Source: Paracnuella aquatica
Lineage (GTDB): Bacteria > Bacteroidota > Bacteroidia > Chitinophagales > Chitinophagaceae
Length of the DNA: 64,000 nucleotides
Assembly (NCBI RefSeq): GCF_003332885.2
Contig: NZ_QOWJ01000001.1
Coordinates: forward strand, 186,001 to 250,000
Reading direction: 5' to 3'
The number at the start of each line of letters is the position of its first letter. The stretch's first letter is position 1. Under the pieces are notes generated by a model. The model was not told where the DNA came from, made no database searches, and saw only the letters and a list, made by a program, of their open reading frames with translations. The position numbers were made by a program, and so were the translations under genes. Positions 36,641 to 44,758 of the stretch are shown here, piece by piece.

Positions 36641-37483
36641 ATGCAACAGATGGAAATACAACGGGTATCGATTCAGGGTTTTGAAGGCAGCTTTCACCAG
36701 GTGGCGGCACAGCAGTTTTTTGGCAAAGGCGTGGAGGTAGTGCCTTGCGCCACCTTTCGCGAAGTAGTGAAAATTGCAGGCAACAAAAAGGAAAGTACCG
36801 GCGGCGTAATGGCCATCGAAAATTCCATTGCCGGTTCCATTTTACCCAACTACAACCTGTTGCAAAAAAGCGGGCTCAAGGTTACCGGTGAAATTTACTT
36901 AACCATCAAACAAAACCTGATGGTGAACCCGGGTGTTCAATTAGAAGATATCAAGGAAGTGCATTCGCATCCGATGGCATTGCAGCAGTGCCTGGATTTT
37001 TTAGACAAACATCATTGGAAACTGGTGGAAAGCGAAGACACGGCTTTGAGTGCAAAACGCCTGGCAAAGAACAGGAGCAAACACCACGCGGCGATTGCTT
37101 CCAAGCTGGCTGCCGACTTGTTTGGGCTGGAGATCATTGCGCCGAACATTCATACCATGAAAGCGAACTACACACGCTTCCTGGTGTTGCAACGCAGCGA
37201 TGCGGCCCTGCCGGTGATCGATGCAGATAAAGCTTCCATTCATTTTCATACCGACCATTCAAGAGGCAGCCTTGCCAAAGTGTTGAGTGCTATTGCGGGC
37301 CAGGGCATTAACCTGAGCAAGCTGCAAAGCTTTCCTATCCCGGGCAGCGACTGGCGCTATGCCTTTCATGCCGACCTTGAATTTGAATCGGCTGGGCAAT
37401 TGGAAAGTGCATTGAACGATATAAGGCCGCTGACCGCCGAACTGACGGTGTACGGCATTTACAAAAAAGGAAAAACCATTTAA
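36641..37483 (+). CDS. pheA: Prephenate dehydratase
   Basis: Converts prephenate to phenylpyruvate, the committed step to phenylalanine. 280 aa. The periplasmic-binding-like catalytic domain (about 7-185) holds VMAIENSIAGSI (57-68), the HSHPMALQQC motif (about 108-117) and the catalytic TRF triplet (178-180). A C-terminal ACT domain (about 200-280, RGSLAKVLSAIAGQGINLSKLQS) would bind phenylalanine for feedback. There is no chorismate-mutase domain here; that activity is fused to the DAHP synthase at 39570. The start may be 36641 or 36650, and both lie after the attenuator terminator. Confidence 0.95.
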   Translation: MQQMEIQRVSIQGFEGSFHQVAAQQFFGKGVEVVPCATFREVVKIAGNKKESTGGVMAIENSIAGSILPNYNLLQKSGLKVTGEIYLTIKQNLMVNPGVQLEDIKEVHSHPMALQQCLDFLDKHHWKLVESEDTALSAKRLAKNRSKHHAAIASKLAADLFGLEIIAPNIHTMKANYTRFLVLQRSDAALPVIDADKASIHFHTDHSRGSLAKVLSAIAGQGINLSKLQSFPIPGSDWRYAFHADLEFESAGQLESALNDIRPLTAELTVYGIYKKGKTI

Positions 37484-37492
37484 GCAACCACC

Positions 37493-38665
37493 ATGGAAAT
37501 CTCTGTAGCCAAAAGGCTGGACGGCATTGGTGAATATTATTTTTCGCAAAAGCTGAAGCAGATAGACGAGCTGAACAAAACCGGTGCGCCGGTGCTAAAC
37601 CTGGGCATTGGCAGCCCCGACCTGCCGCCGCATCCCGAAGTGATTCGGGTGCTGCAGGAAGAAGCAGCCAAGCCCGGCAACCATGCTTATCAAAGCTATA
37701 AAGGTGCAGAAGCGCTGCGCAAGGCGGTGGCCCAGTGGTATGCAACATGGTACGGTGTGGAACTAGATCCGGCATCGGAAATATTGCCGCTGATTGGTTC
37801 AAAAGAAGGCATCCTCCACATCTGCATGACCTACCTCAACGAAGGCGATGTTGCGCTGATTCCTAATCCCGGTTATCCTACATACCGCAGTGCCGTGCAG
37901 TTGGCTGGTGGCACTTGTTTGCCCTACGAGTTGACTGCCGCAAATAATTATTTCCCCGACTTTGAAGCGTTGGAACAAACCGACTTGTCGCAGGTAAAAC
38001 TGATGTGGGTAAACTACCCACAAATGCCCACCGGGCAATTGCCGCAAACCGAAGTGTTTGAGCGCTTGGTGCAGTTTGGTAAAAAACACAACATCCTTAT
38101 TTGCCACGACAATCCATACAGTTTTATCCTCAACGATCAGCCTGCAAGCATGCTGTCGGTGGATGGTGCAAAAGAAGTGGTGCTGGAGCTGAACTCGCTG
38201 TCCAAATCGCACAACATGGCCGGCTGGCGGGTTGGTTTTTTACTCGGTGCAGCCGAACGCATCAACGAAGTGTTGCGCTTTAAAAGCAATATGGACAGCG
38301 GCATGTTTTTGCCGCTGCAATTAGCTGCAGTAAAAGCCCTTTCGCTGGATGCTTCCTGGTATCAATCGGTAAACGAACAGTACCGGCAACGCAGGCAAAA
38401 GGCCTACGAGTTGCTCGATCTCATTAGTTGCACTTATTCGACCGACCAGGCAGGTATGTTCATCTGGGCGCAAATACCAGCCGATTATAGCGATGGCTTT
38501 ACAGTGAGTGATGAAATATTGCAAACGGCCCGTGTGTTCATTACACCTGGCGGCATATTTGGCAGCGCAGGCAATGGCTTTATCCGCGTTAGCCTGTGCA
38601 GTCCCATTGAAAAATTAGACGCGGCTATTAACCGCATTAAAGAAGCAAGGAAGGTACCGGCATGA
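37493..38665 (+). CDS. Class I/II aminotransferase, probable aromatic aminotransferase
   Basis: Fold-type I PLP aminotransferase of 390 aa. The PLP lysine is Lys238 in SLSKSHNMAGWRVGF, preceded by the DNPYS cofactor contact (206-210) and followed by a conserved Arg in FIRVSL near the C-terminus. It lies 9 nt after pheA and overlaps tyrA by 4 nt, so it most likely transaminates phenylpyruvate and 4-hydroxyphenylpyruvate. Alternatively it could act on prephenate to give arogenate. Sequence alone does not separate these. Confidence 0.9.
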   Translation: MEISVAKRLDGIGEYYFSQKLKQIDELNKTGAPVLNLGIGSPDLPPHPEVIRVLQEEAAKPGNHAYQSYKGAEALRKAVAQWYATWYGVELDPASEILPLIGSKEGILHICMTYLNEGDVALIPNPGYPTYRSAVQLAGGTCLPYELTAANNYFPDFEALEQTDLSQVKLMWVNYPQMPTGQLPQTEVFERLVQFGKKHNILICHDNPYSFILNDQPASMLSVDGAKEVVLELNSLSKSHNMAGWRVGFLLGAAERINEVLRFKSNMDSGMFLPLQLAAVKALSLDASWYQSVNEQYRQRRQKAYELLDLISCTYSTDQAGMFIWAQIPADYSDGFTVSDEILQTARVFITPGGIFGSAGNGFIRVSLCSPIEKLDAAINRIKEARKVPA

Positions 38666-39501
38666 AAGCGGCAATTGTAGGCATTGGACTGATTGGCGGC
38701 AGCATGGCGCTGGCACTTAAAGAAAAAGGCCTGGCGCAGCAAGTGATTGGCGTGGACCAAAACGAAGCGCATACAAATAAGGCTCTTGAACTGGGTTTGG
38801 TGGATGAAGTACTGCCTTTGGAAGATGCTATTGATGCAGTGGATCTTGTTGTGTTGGCAGTGCCCGTAAGTGCTATTGCAACCCTGGCACCAACCGTGCT
38901 GGACTATGTACAAAACCAGGTGGTGATGGATGTAGGTTCTACCAAACTGGCTATGATTGAAGCCATTGCCAACCACCCAAAACGCAGCCGCTTTGTAGCT
39001 TCGCACCCCATGTGGGGTACCGAATACAGTGGGCCCGAAGCAGCGGTGCGGGGCGCATTTGAGCAAAAAGCAACGGTGATCTGTAACCGAAAAGATAGCG
39101 ATGCCGATGCCGTGGCGCTTGTAGAAAACCTGTACCGTGCATTGGGCATGCACCTGGTGTATATGGATGCAGCATCACACGATGTTCATGTGGCGTACAT
39201 CAGCCATATTTCGCACATTACTTCATTTGCATTGGCCAATACGGTTTTGGAAAAAGAGAGGGAAGAAGACGCCATTTTCGAGTTGGCCAGTGCCGGTTTT
39301 GAAAGCACCGTGCGGCTTGCAAAAAGTAATCCGGATACCTGGGCCAGCATATTCATGCAAAACAGGGAAAACGTACTCGATGTTTTGAACGAACATATTT
39401 CACAACTGCGCAAATTCAAAGCCTGCCTGGAAAAGGAAAACTATCCATACCTCGCCGAACTGATGAACAATGCGAACAGGATCAAGAAAATATTGAAATA
39501 G
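38662..39501 (+). CDS. tyrA: Prephenate dehydrogenase
   Basis: NAD(P)-dependent oxidative decarboxylation of prephenate to 4-hydroxyphenylpyruvate for tyrosine. 279 aa: an N-terminal Rossmann domain with GIGLIGGS (7-14), the substrate motif SHPMWGTEYSGPEAA (about 114-128), and a helical dimerisation domain with HDVHVAYISHISH (about 173-185). There is no ACT domain and no fused chorismate mutase. The 4-nt ATGA overlap with the aminotransferase indicates translational coupling. Confidence 0.94.
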   Translation: MKAAIVGIGLIGGSMALALKEKGLAQQVIGVDQNEAHTNKALELGLVDEVLPLEDAIDAVDLVVLAVPVSAIATLAPTVLDYVQNQVVMDVGSTKLAMIEAIANHPKRSRFVASHPMWGTEYSGPEAAVRGAFEQKATVICNRKDSDADAVALVENLYRALGMHLVYMDAASHDVHVAYISHISHITSFALANTVLEKEREEDAIFELASAGFESTVRLAKSNPDTWASIFMQNRENVLDVLNEHISQLRKFKACLEKENYPYLAELMNNANRIKKILK

Positions 39502-39569
39502 GGGAGTGGTGAGTTATTAGCTTAAAACTTAAAGCTCGCAGCTTCCTCCAAACTTATAAAACCATAAAC

Positions 39570-40658
39570 ATGCAAACAGTAACCAACCCCGCAACACCTG
39601 CCGTACAACAAGTATGGCAAAAAAGGCCGCTGATCATATCAGGGCCGTGCAGTGCAGAAACCGAAGAACAAGTGCTGGAAACCGCGCAGCGCCTGGCCAA
39701 AACCGGCAAGGTAGATGTGCTTCGTGCCGGCATTTGGAAGCCGCGTACCCGCCCCGGTTCTTTTGAAGGTATTGGTACCAAGGGCCTGCCCTGGCTGCAA
39801 CAAGCCCGCAAGCAAACCGGACTGCTCACCGCAGTGGAAGTAGCTACCGGCAAACAAGTAGAAGATGCGCTGCACTTTGATGTAGACATTCTGTGGATCG
39901 GTGCCCGCACTACCGTGAACCCTTTTTCTGTACAGGAAGTGGCCGACGCCCTTCGTGGCGTGGACAAGCCCGTACTGATCAAGAATCCCATTAACCCCGA
40001 TCTGGAGCTGTGGATCGGTGCTGTGGAACGCGTAGCAAAAAGCGGCATCAAAGATATTGGTTTGATCCACCGTGGATTCTCTTCATACGGCAACAGCGAA
40101 TACCGCAATGCGCCGATGTGGCACCTCGCTATTGAAATGAAGCGGCGCAACCCGGAGCTGCTCATGATCAACGACCCTTCGCATATCTGCGGCCGCCGCG
40201 ATATTCTGCAGGAAGTGGCGCAAAAAGCCATCGACCTTGATTTCGACGGATTAATCATTGAAAGCCACATCGATCCGGACAATGCATGGAGCGATGCCAA
40301 GCAACAAATTACACCGGAGCGCCTCGCTGAAATGTTGGGCAGCATCACCTGGCGCCGCGAAGATGTGGCATCGGAAGAGTACCATGCCGCATTGGATAAA
40401 CTGCGTGCACAGATCGATCACCTCGATGACGAACTGTTGCAGATCCTGGGCCAGCGCATGAAGGTTGCTGAAAAAATTGGTACTTATAAAAAAGAAGCCA
40501 ACATCACCGTGTTGCAAACCAATCGCTGGAACGAAATTTTGCAGCGTGCTACAGCAAAAGGCGAGAAACTGGGCCTGAGTGCCGATTTTATCACCCGTTA
40601 TTTTGACGCAGTGCACCTCGAAAGCATCAACCACCAAACCAAGGTGCTGAATTCATAA
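39570..40658 (+). CDS. DAHP synthase (type I-beta) fused to chorismate mutase
   Basis: Bifunctional 362-aa protein. The first domain makes 3-deoxy-D-arabino-heptulosonate-7-phosphate, the entry step of the shikimate pathway: GPCSAE (25-30) and KPRTRPGSFEG (57-67) are conserved. The C-terminal helical AroQ-type domain (about 271-362, LRAQIDHLDDELLQILGQRM) is chorismate mutase. This order is known from Porphyromonas and Prevotella enzymes, where prephenate bound to the mutase domain inhibits the synthase. It thus joins the first pathway step with the branch step to Phe/Tyr. 68 nt separates it from tyrA. Confidence 0.94.
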   Translation: MQTVTNPATPAVQQVWQKRPLIISGPCSAETEEQVLETAQRLAKTGKVDVLRAGIWKPRTRPGSFEGIGTKGLPWLQQARKQTGLLTAVEVATGKQVEDALHFDVDILWIGARTTVNPFSVQEVADALRGVDKPVLIKNPINPDLELWIGAVERVAKSGIKDIGLIHRGFSSYGNSEYRNAPMWHLAIEMKRRNPELLMINDPSHICGRRDILQEVAQKAIDLDFDGLIIESHIDPDNAWSDAKQQITPERLAEMLGSITWRREDVASEEYHAALDKLRAQIDHLDDELLQILGQRMKVAEKIGTYKKEANITVLQTNRWNEILQRATAKGEKLGLSADFITRYFDAVHLESINHQTKVLNS

Positions 40659-40701
40659 GCAGCTATTGCATGTTTATGGTTTTAGAAAAAGCACTGAGCC
40701 A

Positions 40702-40744
40702 CGGGCTATGAGTGACGAGCATTTTGCTTGACACTCGTAGCCCG
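40702..40744. repeat. 13-bp inverted repeat between DAHP synthase and aroB
   Basis: cgggctatgagtg (40702-40714) pairs with cactcgtagcccg (40732-40744), with one T-G wobble, around a 17-nt loop. There is no T-run. It may stabilise or process the operon mRNA, or be a short dispersed palindrome. Confidence 0.6.
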
Positions 40745-40807
40745 AAACTCAATGCTGTACGCTGCAAGGCATTTTACCCCTCAATCGCCCACCTCTCACA
40801 GCAACGC

Positions 40808-41818
40808 ATGACCGAAAAAAAGATTCAGTTCAGCCGGCAAAAAGTTTCGCTCCATTTCGGTGGTTCGTTTAGCCAGTTAAAAGACCTGGTTCCGAAAAAA
40901 AATACTGTGCTCATTACCGACGAGCACCTGTTTCAACTGCACGGCAATAAATTTAAAGGCTGGCAAACCATTGTCATCAAAGCAGGGGAGCAGCACAAAG
41001 TGCAGGCCACGGTGGATCACGTCATCAACCAACTTATTGAAAGGAAAGCCAACCGGCAAACCGTGCTGGTGGGCATTGGCGGCGGCGTCATCACCGACCT
41101 TACCGGGTATATTGCTTCGGTGTTCATGCGAGGCATTGCGTTTGGTTTTGTCCCCACGTCGATACTGGCAATGGTGGACGCATCAATTGGCGGTAAAAAT
41201 GGCATTGATGTAGGCGCATATAAAAACATGGTGGGCTGCATCAACCAACCCAACTTCTTGTTGTACGATGCATCGCTTTTGAAAACATTGCCGGATGGTG
41301 AATGGCGCAACGGATTTGCCGAGATCATCAAACATGCGGCTATCCGCGACCTTTCGATGTTTCGGCAACTGGAGAAAGCAGACCTGAAATTTTACCAGAA
41401 AAATAAAGACGGACTAGAAAAGCTCATTCGGCGAAATGCGCTGCTCAAATGCAGTGTAGTGCAGGACGATGAGTTTGAAAAAAATATCCGGCGCCTGCTC
41501 AATTTTGGCCACACGCTGGCCCATGCGATTGAAACGCCACATGGTCTGCCGCATGGTCATGCCGTGTCAATCGGGATGGTGTTTGCAGCAAAGCTTTCCG
41601 CGCAGCGCATCGGCTTTAAAGGTGCCGAACGACTGCAGCAACTGATTGCGCAATATGGCTTACCCATCCATCTCGATTACGACCGCGAACAAACTTTTTC
41701 TTTGCTCACCAGCGATAAAAAAAAGGAAGGTGCTGAAATGAATTTTGTGTTGTTGGAAAAGCTGGGCAAGGCAGTGATACAAAAGATCGAGCTCAATACT
41801 ATTTACAATTATCTCTGA
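40808..41818 (+). CDS. aroB: 3-dehydroquinate synthase
   Basis: Second step of the shikimate pathway, DAHP to 3-dehydroquinate, using NAD and zinc. 336 aa from the ATG at 40808. The NAD-binding GGGVITDLTGYIASVFMRG (about 92-110), EIIKHAAI, NFGHTLAHAIE and GLPHGHAVSIGM hold the Glu/His zinc ligands. A start at 40712 would add 32 residues through the hairpin at 40702-40744 and is rejected. The stop overlaps the aroA start by one base (TGATG). Confidence 0.95.
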   Translation: MTEKKIQFSRQKVSLHFGGSFSQLKDLVPKKNTVLITDEHLFQLHGNKFKGWQTIVIKAGEQHKVQATVDHVINQLIERKANRQTVLVGIGGGVITDLTGYIASVFMRGIAFGFVPTSILAMVDASIGGKNGIDVGAYKNMVGCINQPNFLLYDASLLKTLPDGEWRNGFAEIIKHAAIRDLSMFRQLEKADLKFYQKNKDGLEKLIRRNALLKCSVVQDDEFEKNIRRLLNFGHTLAHAIETPHGLPHGHAVSIGMVFAAKLSAQRIGFKGAERLQQLIAQYGLPIHLDYDREQTFSLLTSDKKKEGAEMNFVLLEKLGKAVIQKIELNTIYNYL

Positions 41819-43092
41819 TGATCGCAACTATTCAACCTGGATCCGTAGCCGGAACTATTACAGCACCCGCATCCAAAAGTGCCATGCAGCGAGCATGTGC
41901 CGCAGCATTGGTTCGTAAAGGTGTTTCCCATTTGCACAACCCCGGTGTATCGAACGACGATAAAGCAGCATTGGACATCATCCAGCAACTGGGTGCTACC
42001 GTGCGGCAACAAGATGAAATCATCGAAATCAGCAGTGGCGGTGTACAACCCGTTTCCGACAAAATTGATTGCCACGAAAGCGGGCTTTCCATTCGTATGT
42101 TTACTTCAATTGCTGCATTGGCGAGCAGCGCCATCCAGGTGGTTGGCTCCGGCAGTTTGGCAAAACGGCCCATGCACTTTTTTGATGAAGTGCTCCCGCA
42201 ATTGGATGTTACTTGCAAGAGTAACGGTGGTCATTTGCCGTTACATATCCAAGGCCCACTCCAGCCCCGCGACATTACCGTTGATGGGTCACTGTCATCG
42301 CAATACCTTACCGGGTTATTGTTTGCTTATGCTGCGGCTGGCGCATCGGGTGTAACGATCCATGTAACGGGGCTCAATAGCCGCCCGTATGTTGACCTGA
42401 CACTGAAAGTATTGGAGGCATTTGGTTTACCCGTACCCCAAAACAAGAACTACGAAGCTTTCTATTTTGCCCCAAATGTGCAGCAAAATGCTGAGCCGGT
42501 ACACTACACCGTTGAAGGTGATTGGAGCGGCGCAGCGTTCTTGTTGGTAAGCGGCGCTGTTGCCGGAAACCTCGTTGTTAAAGGTTTGGACCTGCAATCG
42601 GCACAGGCCGATAAAGCAGTGATGCAGGCACTGATGCAGGCAGGTGCCATCATGAGTGTGCAGGAAGATCAGATTGAACTAAAGGCATCGAAGCTGAAAG
42701 CATTTCAGTTTGATGCAACAGACTGCCCCGATCTATTTCCGCCATTGGTAGCGCTTGCCGCTTACTGCGATGGTACGACTGTCATTCAAGGCACCAGCAG
42801 GTTGACCCACAAAGAAAGCAACCGTGCACTAACGCTGCAGGAAGAGTTTGGTAAGATGGGCATTAACATTACACTGCAAGACGACCTGATGTTGGTGGCT
42901 GGCGGCACTGGTGTAAAAGGCAAAGAGGTTTCTTCGCATAACGATCACCGTATTGCCATGGCTGCGGCAGTGGCTGCACTTAAATGCAACGGCACCATGA
43001 CAGTAACTGGCGCTGAGGCAGTAAATAAATCTTACCCCCATTTCTGGAGCCACATGCAACAATTGGGTGCATTGGTGGAAACAAAAAATTAG
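41818..43092 (+). CDS. aroA: 3-phosphoshikimate 1-carboxyvinyltransferase (EPSP synthase)
   Basis: Adds enolpyruvate from PEP to shikimate-3-phosphate. 424 aa, the two-domain inside-out alpha/beta barrel. The N-terminal PASKSAMQRACAAAL contains the conserved Lys/Ser/Arg. GSLSSQYLTGLL (about 157-168) and DHRIAMAAA (near 378-386) are present. The usual glycine motif LGNAGT is replaced by CHESGLSIRMF (about 84-94), as in the divergent Bacteroidota enzymes, so sensitivity to inhibitors may differ from the E. coli type. One-base overlap with aroB. Confidence 0.93.
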   Translation: MIATIQPGSVAGTITAPASKSAMQRACAAALVRKGVSHLHNPGVSNDDKAALDIIQQLGATVRQQDEIIEISSGGVQPVSDKIDCHESGLSIRMFTSIAALASSAIQVVGSGSLAKRPMHFFDEVLPQLDVTCKSNGGHLPLHIQGPLQPRDITVDGSLSSQYLTGLLFAYAAAGASGVTIHVTGLNSRPYVDLTLKVLEAFGLPVPQNKNYEAFYFAPNVQQNAEPVHYTVEGDWSGAAFLLVSGAVAGNLVVKGLDLQSAQADKAVMQALMQAGAIMSVQEDQIELKASKLKAFQFDATDCPDLFPPLVALAAYCDGTTVIQGTSRLTHKESNRALTLQEEFGKMGINITLQDDLMLVAGGTGVKGKEVSSHNDHRIAMAAAVAALKCNGTMTVTGAEAVNKSYPHFWSHMQQLGALVETKN

Positions 43093-43100
43093 GCACAATG

Positions 43101-43140
43101 CCACGATGTTTATTGATTAATCAATCAATAAACATCGTGG
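43101..43140. repeat. 18-bp perfect palindrome between aroA and aroC
   Basis: 43101-43118 and 43123-43140 are exact reverse complements around a 4-nt loop (aatc). There is no U-tract on the coding strand, so it is not a standard terminator. It ends 15 nt before the aroC start. Confidence 0.8.
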
Positions 43141-43155
43141 CTCAAAATATCAACC

Positions 43156-44154
43156 ATGAATTCATTTGGCCGTTTGTTCCAGGTCAGCATTTTTGGCGAA
43201 TCGCACGGCCCTGCAGTGGGCGTTATTATTGATGGCTGTCCTGCAGGCATTGAGCTGTTGCCCGAACATTTTACTACCGATATTGAGCGGCGCAAGGGCG
43301 GTACGCAAAAAGGCACCACGCCCCGCCAGGAAACCGACGAGCCGATTTTTCAAAGCGGTGTATTTCGCGGCAAAACAACCGGTGCACCGATCACCATTTT
43401 ATTTCAAAACAACAACACCCGCTCCGGCGATTACGAAAAGCAACGGGCATTTCCGCGTCCCGGCCATGCCGATTTTGTGGCGTCGAAAAAGTTTGGTGGC
43501 CATGAAGATTTTCGTGGCGGCGGGCATTTCAGTGGGCGGCTTACAGTGTGCCTGGTTGCAGCCGGTGTTGTGGCAAAACGTGTGTTGGGCTCAATAGAAG
43601 TGGCTGCACAGATTCTGGAAATAGGAGGAGAGCAGGATTTGGAAAAAGGTTTGCAAAAAGCCATTGATGCAAAAGACTCTGTAGGGGGAATTGTCGAATG
43701 CGTAGTAAAAGGCCTGCCCATTGGTTTGGGCGAACCGTTTTTTGATTCGGTTGAATCGGTGATGGCACATGCTGCATTTTCTATTCCCGCGGTAAAAGGC
43801 GTGGAGTTTGGTGCAGGATTTCTGGCAGCAAAGATGTTTGGCGTAGCCCATAACGATGCATTGCTAGATGGAGAAGGGCGCACCGGCAGCAACAATGCTG
43901 GCGGCGTGGTAGGTGGCATCACCAATGGAAACGACCTGGTATTTCGCGTAGCGATCAAACCAACATCATCGACACCCAAAGAACAGGAATCCTTGAATTG
44001 GGAAACAGGACAGGTGGAGAAATTTTCCATCAAAGGCCGACACGATCTGTGCATCGCATTACGGGTGCCACCGGTACTGGAAGCAGTTGCTGCCATGTCG
44101 TTGGCCGACCTGATGTTGCTGGAAGGAAAGATACCGAGGGTAGCGAATGGATAG
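43156..44154 (+). CDS. aroC: Chorismate synthase
   Basis: FMN-dependent last step of the shikimate pathway, EPSP to chorismate. 332 aa, slightly short for the family. The N-terminal FGESHGPAVGVIIDGCPAG (about 14-32), RPGHADF (about 99-105), GGGHFSGRLT (about 118-127) and the C-terminal HDLCIALRVPPVLEA are present, including the catalytic His positions. It is the last gene of the aromatic cluster. aroE, aroK and 3-dehydroquinate dehydratase are not in the window. Confidence 0.96.
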   Translation: MNSFGRLFQVSIFGESHGPAVGVIIDGCPAGIELLPEHFTTDIERRKGGTQKGTTPRQETDEPIFQSGVFRGKTTGAPITILFQNNNTRSGDYEKQRAFPRPGHADFVASKKFGGHEDFRGGGHFSGRLTVCLVAAGVVAKRVLGSIEVAAQILEIGGEQDLEKGLQKAIDAKDSVGGIVECVVKGLPIGLGEPFFDSVESVMAHAAFSIPAVKGVEFGAGFLAAKMFGVAHNDALLDGEGRTGSNNAGGVVGGITNGNDLVFRVAIKPTSSTPKEQESLNWETGQVEKFSIKGRHDLCIALRVPPVLEAVAAMSLADLMLLEGKIPRVANG

Positions 44155-44162
44155 TGCGGGAT

Positions 44163-44432
44163 AAGGCAAAAGGCAAAAGTAAAAAGTCAAAATGGGCGAG
44201 GCAGAATTCTGTTGCGCTGTTTTGGATCAAGAAAATTTTACTGTCTCAGTTTTGTCTTTTGAATGAAGGGGCACATTTTGCTTTTACTACAACGTTGTCG
44301 AACCTTGGTGTTGCATTTTTAATGCAGTAAATCGCAACGTTTGAAAACTTATTTAGCAGCCCATTAGACTTCAATTTCCCAAACGCAATTATTCAAATCA
44401 AAACTCCCTTTTTTACTTTTGCCTTTTGACTT
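44163..44432. repeat. A/T-rich inverted repeat flanking the gap after aroC
   Basis: A purine-rich arm at 44163-44192 (aaggcaaaag, aaaaagtcaaaa) and its near reverse complement at about 44406-44432 (ttttacttttgcc, ttttgactt) flank about 210 bp without a gene. The right arm overlaps a TAnnTTTG element. No terminator with a clear stem was found after aroC. Confidence 0.55.
44414..44421 (+). promoter_or_regulatory. Candidate -7 element (TACTTTTG) for the thiamine-binding protein gene
   Basis: Exact TAnnTTTG, 22 nt before the ATG, inside the right arm of the A/T-rich inverted repeat. Confidence 0.45.
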
Positions 44433-44443
44433 AAACCTAAACT

Positions 44444-44758
44444 ATGCATTCATACATCGTCAATGCTTCCATTCAAATTGTTCCGTTGGCGCAGGACCGG
44501 CATCCATATCTGTGGGTAGATGAGGCCATTGCTATTATCGAAGCATCGGGTGTGCGGTTTGAAGTAGGTGCATTTGCAACAGTGTTGGAAGGCACGCATG
44601 ATGCAGTGATGCAGGTAATTGCCGACGTGCAGGAACACTTGTATCAAAAAGGCTGTGCCGAATGGATCACCAGCATTCAATTGCAGGTGCGCAGCAGCGG
44701 CGATATCACAGGCGAAGAAAAAACTGCTAAATATCAATTGGCTAATCTCGCCAGCTGA
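44444..44758 (+). CDS. Thiamine-binding (MTH1187/YkoF-like, DUF77) protein
   Basis: A 104-aa ferredoxin-like-fold protein. The pattern SIQIVPL..(10-18), VDEAIAIIEASGVRFEVGAFATVLEG (about 25-50) and VMQVIADVQEHLYQKGC..ITSIQLQ (about 55-85) matches the Thiamine_BP family, small cytoplasmic proteins reported to bind thiamine or related ligands. No thiamine biosynthesis gene is adjacent and no riboswitch precedes it. The last 25 nt overlap the 3' end of the convergent dipeptidase gene. Confidence 0.82.
   Translation: MHSYIVNASIQIVPLAQDRHPYLWVDEAIAIIEASGVRFEVGAFATVLEGTHDAVMQVIADVQEHLYQKGCAEWITSIQLQVRSSGDITGEEKTAKYQLANLAS

Noticed and set aside
40712..40807. N-terminal extension of aroB
   Set aside because: The 32 added residues come from a palindromic intergenic stretch and match nothing in the family.
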